Translations under genes and position numbers: made by a program | The notes under the pieces: generated by a model | Databases searched by the model: none | Seen by the model: the letters and a program-made list of their open reading frames with translations, nothing else | Told to the model about the DNA's origin: nothing | Source of the DNA: Caldifarciminota bacterium | GTDB taxonomy: Bacteria > Hydrothermota > Tepidihabitantia > SM23-42 | Direction: 5' to 3' | Length of the DNA stretch: 6,378 bases | Assembly: GCA_023128195.1 (NCBI GenBank) | Contig: JAGMEL010000056.1 | Coordinates: 1-6,378, forward strand | In this document: positions 1 to 5,341 of the stretch, piece by piece | Position numbering within the stretch: the first letter of the stretch is position 1 | Layout: each line of letters starts with the position of its first letter

Positions 1-1482
1 AATTGATATTGCAACATAGGTGATACTTGCCAGAGCAGCAATTATGCCGCCGCTACCGGCTGCGATCCTCGATGGATTATCCTCGTTAAACTGAGGAAAT
101 ATGCTGCCAAAACCTAAATTTATTGAGACCAGAGATGCTGCAATAAATAGAGCAATGAGCGGCATTACAACATACATGTGTTGGTCGGTCTTTATAAAAA
201 TATTTGAAAAAATTAACAAGCCCTCCATGATTATAACTGCGGTTAGCAGGTTGGAGAAATATTTTAATTTGATAATTTTTTTGAATGAAAAAGGAGATGA
301 ACAAAGAAACCATATTCCAGAATGTTCTAAACTGATTGCCGGAAATATGAACCTGACACCCAGGGTTGCCAGGACAAAGCTTATATAGGCAAAGTTTGCA
401 AATGATACAATTGTACGCCACAGCGGGAAAGTGAAATAGACAGGTGTTTTCCTTAAAGAAAAGATATATATTGTCAAAAGAATGATAAATATTGATAATT
501 GTACCCATTGTATAGGGTCGCGAATAAAAATTAGTAAATCCTTAAAAATAAATGTATTTGCAGAACTGGTTTGGTGTGAAGAAAGTAGTGATTTTCTTCT
601 TCCTCTTTTTGTACTGTGTTCGCCAATGAGTAACCACGATTGTGCGTAAAGAACTTTAGCCGTAAAGAAAGCAAAAATTGTTGTGCTTAAACTTACAAAG
701 AGAAGCAGTAAAAAATAGAATATACCCTGGGTTAGGTCTACTCTTAATCCTTTTAAGATATTGGCTAACCAGGTTGAAGGTATATAAAGACCGCCCACTG
801 TAGTCAGGTTAGCCGCGAATTTAAGAAGTTCTTGTTCACTCTCGGTTTCGAACATTTTCAAAAGTCCGGGATTGTTGATCTTTATATATAAAAATGTTAG
901 ACCTATAATAGAAATCAGGGAAAGCATTATAACCTCCCTCGATTTTAAACGAGGGAAAAGGCGGAAAATAATGAATATTAACAATGATGCAATTGCGGCA
1001 GGAATGATAAGGTAGACGAGAATACTTATGATTGAAATGGGGTAATATAAAGGCTGCGCCCCTGTTGTAATTCCATAAGCAACAACCAGTGGTAAGGCAA
1101 TAACCATTGTTGCCCAGGATGCATAAATACAATTTTCAAAGAGTTTTGCAAGATAGATTGAAGTGGGTCGAACCGGTAAAGAGAAGAGAAAATCTAACTC
1201 TCGGTCATTGTAAAACGTTGAAAACGAGGTAATAACATTGCTGAATAAAAGCATGATAAAAAAGACAAAAAATGCCATTTCAATTATTCTATCCATGAGC
1301 AGGGGACCTATTATCTCGATGGTCATAAGATAGGTAAAGATTCTAAAGAGTATATAAAAGGCACCAGCAAGAAAGCAGCCAATGACAAAGATAAAAGACG
1401 TAAGCCTTATTGCATTTATCGAAGCAATCGATTTTGTCATGGTTTTTATATGGGTGAGGAATATTATTCGGAAATCTTTCAT
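1..1482 (-). CDS. ABC transporter permease, large multi-spanning (PF16949-like), C-terminus off the window
   Basis: Partial gene: 494 codons are open from the ATG at 1482 to the window edge without a stop, so only the C-terminal end is missing. An in-frame stop (1506-1504) lies 24 bases upstream with no other start codon between, which fixes this ATG. The protein is strongly hydrophobic, with about ten membrane segments by eye (about 29-48, 69-90, 119-138, 149-173, 184-199, 327-343 and several after 360). Motifs I associate with large ABC-2-like permeases of the 'putative ABC exporter' type are a short ND-REL-FLFSLPVRP stretch at about 92-106, a KDLLIFIRDPIQW stretch around residues 313-325, and FNEDNPSRIA near 465-474 before the last visible helix. 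It follows the ATPase gene by 16 bases and is presumably the membrane half of the same exporter in the cytoplasmic membrane. The substrate cannot be told from sequence. No clear Shine-Dalgarno site precedes it, so translation may be coupled to the ATPase gene. The family assignment is from memory of the motifs. Confidence 0.87.
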   Translation of the reverse strand, partial: MKDFRIIFLTHIKTMTKSIASINAIRLTSFIFVIGCFLAGAFYILFRIFTYLMTIEIIGPLLMDRIIEMAFFVFFIMLLFSNVITSFSTFYNDRELDFLFSLPVRPTSIYLAKLFENCIYASWATMVIALPLVVAYGITTGAQPLYYPISIISILVYLIIPAAIASLLIFIIFRLFPRLKSREVIMLSLISIIGLTFLYIKINNPGLLKMFETESEQELLKFAANLTTVGGLYIPSTWLANILKGLRVDLTQGIFYFLLLLFVSLSTTIFAFFTAKVLYAQSWLLIGEHSTKRGRRKSLLSSHQTSSANTFIFKDLLIFIRDPIQWVQLSIFIILLTIYIFSLRKTPVYFTFPLWRTIVSFANFAYISFVLATLGVRFIFPAISLEHSGIWFLCSSPFSFKKIIKLKYFSNLLTAVIIMEGLLIFSNIFIKTDQHMYVVMPLIALFIAASLVSINLGFGSIFPQFNEDNPSRIAAGSGGIIAALASITYVAISI

Positions 1483-1498
1483 GCTACAATAAAAGAAA

Positions 1499-2242
1499 TT
1501 ATTTTATGTCTACACTAACTGATTCTTCAGTAAGTTTTAGATATATTTCTTCAATATCCTTTGCCCCGGAGATTCTGGATAATTCCTCGAGACTGCCTAT
1601 GAACTTTAATTCACCGGCATTAATTATCCCGATTCTTGATGCGATTTCTTTTGCAAAGGAGAGCGTATGGGTGCAAATAAAAAGGGTTTTCCCTTTATTT
1701 TTGAGGTCAAAAAAACATTCGCGTACAGTCTTGCTGCTCTTCGGATCTAAACCAACCAGGGGTTCATCAATCAATATTAAATCGGGATTATGCAAAAAGA
1801 GTTGACACATTATTACCTTCTGTTTCATCCCGTGAGAATAACTTTCAGAGAACTCATCGATCCAATCGCCGATTTCAAACTTTTTGAACAAATCCTCCAT
1901 TTTTTTCTCGTAATTTTCTCTTTTTATCTTATAAATGCCCGCAATAAAGTTTATGAACTCACGACCGGTCAATTTGTTATAGATAAATGGTTCATCAGGG
2001 ATATAACCGATCAAGGACTTTGCCTTTATCGGTTCTTTTTTAATATCAATTTCCTTAATATAGATTTCGCCATCGGTTAGATGTAGCAGTCCGGCGATCA
2101 GCTTTAGAGTTGTTGTTTTTCCGGCGCCATTTGGTCCTAGAAGAACGAATATCTCACCCGGATTTAATTCGAGATTCAAGTTTTTTACTGCCCATACATC
2201 ACTGAATTTCTTCTTTAGATTTTTTATGACCAATGTTTTCAT
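1499..2242 (-). CDS. ABC transporter ATP-binding protein (exporter type)
   Basis: A 247-residue cytoplasmic ATPase that would power the permease encoded next to it. Visible motifs in order are Walker A GPNGAGKT (residues 36-43), a Q-loop region IGYIPDEP in which Asp83 stands where most ABC ATPases have Gln, a divergent signature YSHGMKQ (135-141, in place of LSGGQ), Walker B LILIDEP (155-161, catalytic Glu160), the D-loop GLDP (164-167) and the H-loop His192 in CTHT. Length is normal for a single nucleotide-binding domain. From memory, the PDEP and SHGM variants are common among ATPases paired with large ABC-2-type exporters, so they look like subfamily traits rather than damage. It lies 38 bases after the transglutaminase-like gene and 16 bases before the permease gene, which indicates one operon. 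No good Shine-Dalgarno site precedes its ATG. Transported substrate unknown. Confidence 0.95.
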   Translation of the reverse strand: MKTLVIKNLKKKFSDVWAVKNLNLELNPGEIFVLLGPNGAGKTTTLKLIAGLLHLTDGEIYIKEIDIKKEPIKAKSLIGYIPDEPFIYNKLTGREFINFIAGIYKIKRENYEKKMEDLFKKFEIGDWIDEFSESYSHGMKQKVIMCQLFLHNPDLILIDEPLVGLDPKSSKTVRECFFDLKNKGKTLFICTHTLSFAKEIASRIGIINAGELKFIGSLEELSRISGAKDIEEIYLKLTEESVSVDIK

Positions 2243-2280
2243 AAGATAACTACGTTATGCTTAATCGATATTCAAGCTAC

Positions 2281-3744
2281 CTACTTATAGTCCAGGGTAT
2301 TTATATTCAGTTTACCCACTACTTTTAAAACCTTTGCCTGTTCAGAGATCTCTCCTTCTTTTAATTTTAGATGTCCGACATCAGCAGGAAATTGGTTTAA
2401 TGTAGGATCTACAGGTACCCATTTACCAAGCCAGACAGCGCACCAGGCATGATAATAATAGGCATATCCGTGAAGGTTTACCAATCCAACATATATCTTT
2501 GTTGGAATGCCCTGGGCGCGGGCAAGGGCAGCAAATAATATTGAATGTTCATTACAGTCGCCTTCTTTTGTTTTTAGAACATCAATGGCAGACGGTAAGG
2601 ATGCAATAGGATTTTTCTTGACAAGATTGTAAACACCCTCTACTAATTTAGCGACCACCTTCTTGGCATTTTTTTCATTGCCCACAAATTCGTTCGCTTT
2701 ATTAATTATTTCAGAATTTTTACACTGAATATAGACTGAGGATTCAAGGAATTCTTTATGTTCATTTATCGGAACAGAAAGATCAGGAAGTTCAGCAATA
2801 TCGGCTTTGTACAATTCCATTATAATAGGTTCTTTTTCAATCAATTTCTGGTAGTCATCAGTTAAATCAAGCCCTTCTACCGTAATATTTTTCAATTCTA
2901 TTTTTAAATAGGTAAGTTTATTTGGATCAGGAATCGGTTTATCAATCTTCACTGAAAAGAAAGAGAGCAAGTCAAAGGCATTGGCAGGTTCAATTTCAGC
3001 AAGTGCCCGTTCTCTTGAAAGAGGGATCATTTCCATACCCATTGCTGGCGATGATTCTTTTATCAATTTATAATTATCGTCAAGCCAAAGAATAGAATTG
3101 ATTCCCATAATATTGATTTCTATCCTCATACCGACAAATTCTTTATCCAGAACCTTAACCTTTTCTTTATCAAATACTTTTATCACAGCTGAAGTAGAAG
3201 ACTGGGTTGTTGGGTCAAAATATGGGATGGTAATTTCATCACCCGGTTTCATTTTTTTCTTTTGTATAACTTCCTCAATTGCATCAGGAAAATAAGGTTT
3301 TTCTTTTAGCGTAATTGTCTGGGTGTAAGGGATGCCTTGTGAATAAACAGTCAGCTCGAGCTCTTTCCCTTTTATCTTTCCCGCAACCTTTGACTCATGC
3401 CCTTGCGTTTGGATATCCATTACAAAATCCTTAAGTGCATAGTCTTTATCAGTATTGCAGAAGATATGAGTCATAACAGAACGTTGTGTATTCATCATGA
3501 TAAGAGTCATCTGGCTTCGGTTCTCAATGATCAATCCTGTATCAGTTCTTGATATTATAGTAAAGGAATATCCAATGTGCTGACCTTGAAGAAATATGCC
3601 AAGCCATTCTTCTGAACTACCTTGAATCGAATTTGACTCTTTTGTAATAATAGTTGCATTACCTGGTTTTGGGATTTTAAGTAATAGATATATACTGACA
3701 CCAAATACTGCAATGATAATTATAAAGCCGATTAACTTTTTCAT
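2281..3744 (-). CDS. Transglutaminase-like domain protein with N-terminal signal or membrane anchor
   Basis: A 487-residue protein. It begins with MKK and a hydrophobic stretch (about 5-22) and has no lipobox Cys, so it is either a cleaved secreted protein or anchored by one N-terminal helix with the body outside the cytoplasmic membrane. Residues about 45-270 form a beta-rich region opening with EEWLGIFLQGQHIGYS, a pattern I know from N-terminal parts of bacterial transglutaminase-like proteins. The C-terminal transglutaminase-like core holds the full Cys-His-Asp triad: Cys397 in EGDCNEHS, His432 in YYHAW and Asp446 in VPVDPT. The enzyme is therefore probably active, as a protease/peptidase, amidase or cross-linking enzyme; the reaction and target are unknown. 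It is the first gene of an operon with an ABC ATPase and permease, suggesting action on an exported substrate or on the cell envelope (inference). A strong AAGGAG site and a near-consensus promoter precede it. Confidence 0.9.
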   Translation of the reverse strand: MKKLIGFIIIIAVFGVSIYLLLKIPKPGNATIITKESNSIQGSSEEWLGIFLQGQHIGYSFTIISRTDTGLIIENRSQMTLIMMNTQRSVMTHIFCNTDKDYALKDFVMDIQTQGHESKVAGKIKGKELELTVYSQGIPYTQTITLKEKPYFPDAIEEVIQKKKMKPGDEITIPYFDPTTQSSTSAVIKVFDKEKVKVLDKEFVGMRIEINIMGINSILWLDDNYKLIKESSPAMGMEMIPLSRERALAEIEPANAFDLLSFFSVKIDKPIPDPNKLTYLKIELKNITVEGLDLTDDYQKLIEKEPIIMELYKADIAELPDLSVPINEHKEFLESSVYIQCKNSEIINKANEFVGNEKNAKKVVAKLVEGVYNLVKKNPIASLPSAIDVLKTKEGDCNEHSILFAALARAQGIPTKIYVGLVNLHGYAYYYHAWCAVWLGKWVPVDPTLNQFPADVGHLKLKEGEISEQAKVLKVVGKLNINTLDYK

Positions 3745-3750
3745 TATTCA

Positions 3751-3757
3751 CTCCTTT
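3751..3757 (-). promoter_or_regulatory. Ribosome binding site of the transglutaminase-like gene
   Basis: On the minus strand AAGGAG(T) lies about 6-7 bases before the ATG at 3744. This is a near-perfect Shine-Dalgarno sequence and supports that start. Confidence 0.85.
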
Positions 3758-3767
3758 TATTCATTGT

Positions 3768-3796
3768 ATTATATTCAAACGTAACGTTGTAGTCAA
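3768..3796 (-). promoter_or_regulatory. Sigma-70-type promoter of the transglutaminase/ABC operon
   Basis: On the minus strand a TTGACT -35 box (3796-3791) is followed after exactly 17 bases by a perfect TATAAT -10 box (3773-3768). Transcription would begin near 3761, leaving a leader of only about 17 bases that contains the ribosome binding site. The match to consensus is 11 of 12 bases at ideal spacing, so strong basal expression is likely unless a repressor acts. Confidence 0.8.
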
Positions 3797-3813
3797 TGGT
3801 TAAAAAATGGTTA
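3795..3813. repeat. Two AATGGTTA direct repeats at an 11-base period: possible regulator binding site
   Basis: AATGGTTA occurs at 3795-3802 and again at 3806-3813, separated by three A's. The start-to-start distance is 11 bases, about one helical turn. The first copy overlaps the -35 box (3791-3796) of the minus-strand promoter and the second lies just upstream of it. Looser relatives (TGGGTA at 3815, AGGGTA at 3822) continue outward. Direct half-sites with this period are typical of OmpR/PhoB-family regulator sites, but the region is low in complexity and no regulator gene is in the window. Confidence 0.4.
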
Positions 3814-3872
3814 TTGGGTAAAGGGTAAGGAAGCTGGAATATATTTTATCCTGCATCCAAACCCTTAATGTT

Positions 3873-3929
3873 TTTAGGTATTTAGACATTTACCCAAGCC
3901 CGTTGCAAACGAGCTGGGTTTAGGTATTT
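3873..3929. repeat. 11-base direct repeats flanking an imperfect hairpin
   Basis: TTTAGGTATTT occurs at 3873-3883 and 3919-3929. Between them lies an imperfect inverted repeat: ACCCAAGCCCGTT (3892-3904) pairs with AACGAGCTGGGT (3908-3919) through 11 base pairs, with one bulge, one mismatch and a 3-base loop. Outer pairs also exist: TGGGTAAA (3815-3822) against TTTACCCA (3889-3896), and ATCCAAA (3855-3861) against TTTGGAT (3928-3934). The layout looks like a decayed small repetitive element. It could also be a chance set in AT-rich DNA, though the GC-rich stem argues against that. Confidence 0.5.
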
Positions 3930-3956
3930 TGGATTTTTGTCATTCATTTCTCTCAT

Positions 3957-4041
3957 GTCATTGCGAGCGTCAGCGAAGCAATCTCTGACAATACAATAAA
4001 ACCGAGATTGCCATGACCGCCTTAGGCGGTCTCGCAATGAC
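3957..4041. repeat. 85-base nested palindromic element, dispersed-repeat or MITE-like
   Basis: Perfect 11-base outer inverted repeats GTCATTGCGAG (3957-3967) and CTCGCAATGAC (4031-4041) enclose a second perfect 8-base pair GCAATCTC (3978-3985) and GAGATTGC (4004-4011). The right arm carries its own hairpin, GACCGCCT (4015-4022) with AGGCGGTC (4024-4031). The left arm has a matching-sized insert, GCGTCAGCGA. From memory, palindromic repeats opening GTCATTGCGAG with GAAGCAATCTC recur in many copies between genes in various bacterial genomes. I infer this is one copy. It encodes no protein and would have been spread in trans, if it is mobile. It ends 26 bases before the plus-strand -35 box. Confidence 0.8.
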
Positions 4042-4067
4042 CAGAAAGAATAGGCTTCAACTCATTC

Positions 4068-4095
4068 TTGACTTCCCATTTTTTTCGACTATAGT
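4068..4095 (+). promoter_or_regulatory. apgM: Sigma-70-type promoter of apgM-purH
   Basis: A TTGACT -35 box (4068-4073) is followed after 16 bases by TATAGT (4090-4095). Transcription would start near 4102, giving a leader of about 44 bases. The spacing is one base short of ideal and the -10 box has one mismatch, so this is good but not perfect. The leader is too short to hold a typical riboswitch. Confidence 0.65.
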
Positions 4096-4134
4096 AAGCT
4101 GTAATCTAGTTCGCCTCAGGAAGACTGGATTAGG

Positions 4135-4140
4135 AAGGAG
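4135..4140 (+). promoter_or_regulatory. apgM: Ribosome binding site of apgM
   Basis: AAGGAG lies five bases before the ATG at 4146. This is a strong Shine-Dalgarno site and settles the start choice. Confidence 0.85.
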
Positions 4141-4145
4141 TCATT

Positions 4146-5339
4146 ATGTCAGGGATTCTGCAGGAACTTTTAAATAAGAACGAAAACAGGATAATTTTTA
4201 TTGTGCTTGATGGTTTGGGTGGTCTTCCAACTCCGGAAAAGACTGCACTCGAACTTGCCAGAACCCCTAATCTTGATAAATTGGCAAAAAACAGCAGTTT
4301 TGGTTTAACGATTCCTGTAGCAATCGGTATTACTCCAGGTAGTGGTCCTGCTCACCTTGCCATGTTTGGTTATGATCCCATAAAGAATCAGATTGGTAGA
4401 GGTGTGCTTGAGGCGCTGGGTATTGACATGGATGTTAAAGAAAAAGACCTTGCGATCAGGGCAAATTTTGCCACAATTAAAAATGATATTATTATAGATC
4501 GGCGAGCTGGAAGAATCTCAACTGAGGAATGCGCAAGGCTATGTAATAAATTACAGGCAGTAATAAAGAGTATTGAAAACATACCCGTGAACATTAAACC
4601 GGCTAAAGAACACAGGTTCGTTATAAAATTTGAAGGAGCAGGTCTTTCTGAAAACCTCACTGATGCTGATCCGCAAAAAGAGAATCTTGCGCGAGTTTTT
4701 GCGCAGCCCAAGAATGATAAGGCAAAAAAGACTGCCGAGATCATAAACACATTTATTAAAAAGGCAGCAGGGATTTTAAAGGATGAATCAAGGGCAAATT
4801 ATCTTTTATTGAGGGGATATGCAAGAAATCCTAATCTTCAGCCAATGCCAGAAAGGTTTGGCATAAATCCGAGTGCAATTGCAACGTATCCAATGTATCG
4901 TGGTCTTGCCAGATTAGTAGGGATGAATGTGTTGAAGACCGGTGATACAATTGGCGATCAGATCAAAACACTTAAAGAGAATTACCTGAAATTTGATTTT
5001 TTCTTTTTCCACGTTAAAGGAACTGATAAGGCAGGTGAGGATGGAGATCAATCACTCAAGGTAAAATATATTGAAGAATTTGATAAAAATCTTCCTGTGA
5101 TATTGAAGTTAAAACCTGAGGTTTTGTGTATTACTGCTGACCATTCAACACCGGCTATTTTGCATGCCCACTCCTGGCATCCGAATCCGATTTTATTATA
5201 TTCAAAATATATTTTTCCTGAAAAGAAAAGATTTACTGAAAGAAATTGTGTTATAGGTAATTTAGGTAGAATGAAATCACTCGATGTAATGCCGTTACTT
5301 CTCGCACATTCATTAAAACTTAAAAAATATGGAGCATAA
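4146..5339 (+). CDS. apgM: 2,3-bisphosphoglycerate-independent phosphoglycerate mutase, archaeal type
   Basis: A 397-residue cytosolic enzyme interconverting 3- and 2-phosphoglycerate in glycolysis and gluconeogenesis. It belongs to the alkaline-phosphatase/iPGM metalloenzyme superfamily. Its length of about 400 residues fits the ApgM group rather than the bacterial GpmI enzymes of about 510. Visible motifs are FIVLDGLGG (metal ligand Asp22), TPNLDKLA (41-47), TPGSGPAHLAMFGYDP (63-78) with the likely phosphorylated nucleophile Ser66, GRGVLEALGI, ANFATI and DRRAGRI, LTDADP, ATYPMYRGLARLVGM, FHVKGTDKAGEDGD (His289, Asp294) and ITADHSTPAILHAHSWHP (Asp332, His333, with His342 and His345 following). 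All expected metal-site elements appear present, so it should be active. Residue roles are assigned by analogy with the family. It has its own promoter and a strong AAGGAG site, and ends two bases before purH. The related homoserine-kinase-like members of this superfamily are the main alternative and are less likely. Confidence 0.94.
   Translation: MSGILQELLNKNENRIIFIVLDGLGGLPTPEKTALELARTPNLDKLAKNSSFGLTIPVAIGITPGSGPAHLAMFGYDPIKNQIGRGVLEALGIDMDVKEKDLAIRANFATIKNDIIIDRRAGRISTEECARLCNKLQAVIKSIENIPVNIKPAKEHRFVIKFEGAGLSENLTDADPQKENLARVFAQPKNDKAKKTAEIINTFIKKAAGILKDESRANYLLLRGYARNPNLQPMPERFGINPSAIATYPMYRGLARLVGMNVLKTGDTIGDQIKTLKENYLKFDFFFFHVKGTDKAGEDGDQSLKVKYIEEFDKNLPVILKLKPEVLCITADHSTPAILHAHSWHPNPILLYSKYIFPEKKRFTERNCVIGNLGRMKSLDVMPLLLAHSLKLKKYGA
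5331..5334 (+). promoter_or_regulatory. purH: Ribosome binding site of purH inside the end of apgM
   Basis: GGAG in the last codons of apgM lies seven bases before the purH ATG at 5342. With the two-base gap this points to co-transcription and probable translational coupling. Confidence 0.75.
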
Positions 5340-5341
5340 TT

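Larger units (their letters stand above)
3745..4145. other. Divergent intergenic region (no gene)
   Basis: These 401 bases contain no credible coding region. They hold the minus-strand promoter with its direct repeats (3768-3813), an A/T-rich stretch with short inverted and direct repeats (3815-3934), an imperfect hairpin (3892-3919), an 85-base palindromic element (3957-4041), and the plus-strand promoter and ribosome binding site (4068-4140). Because the genes on both sides point away, no terminator is expected here. Confidence 0.8.

Noticed and set aside
86..1132. Open frames at 86-508 (minus), 101-388 (plus) and 836-1132 (minus)
   Set aside because: All lie within the permease reading frame, which is continuous from 1482 to the edge and has clear membrane-protein composition. 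Their own translations are Cys-rich or patternless, as expected for shadow frames.
1506..2080. Plus-strand open frames antisense to the ABC ATPase
   Set aside because: They oppose a gene with complete Walker A, Walker B and H-loop motifs and show no family pattern or ribosome binding site of note.
2246..2258. Short inverted repeat ATAAC-TAC-GTTAT before the ATPase gene
   Set aside because: Only five A/T-rich pairs; expected by chance and too weak to act as a terminator or operator.
3795..3813. Naming the direct repeat a PhoP or Pho box
   Set aside because: The hexamer TGGTTA differs from the enterobacterial PhoP consensus, its orientation is opposite to the promoter, and no two-component gene is in the window. 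Only a generic direct-repeat site is supported.
3892..3919. Hairpin as a terminator or small RNA
   Set aside because: It lies upstream of both divergent genes, no run of T's directly follows the stem, and no promoter points through it.
4015..4031. GC-rich hairpin as a transcription terminator
   Set aside because: Genes on both sides are transcribed away from it, no T-run follows on either strand, and it is explained as part of the right arm of the 85-base palindrome.
4096..4145. Purine riboswitch or other leader control upstream of apgM-purH
   Set aside because: The predicted leader is about 44 bases and shows no stable stem or purine-aptamer pattern.
3745..4145. CRISPR array
   Set aside because: The repeats are palindromic, differ from one another and lack regularly spaced spacers; no cas gene is present.
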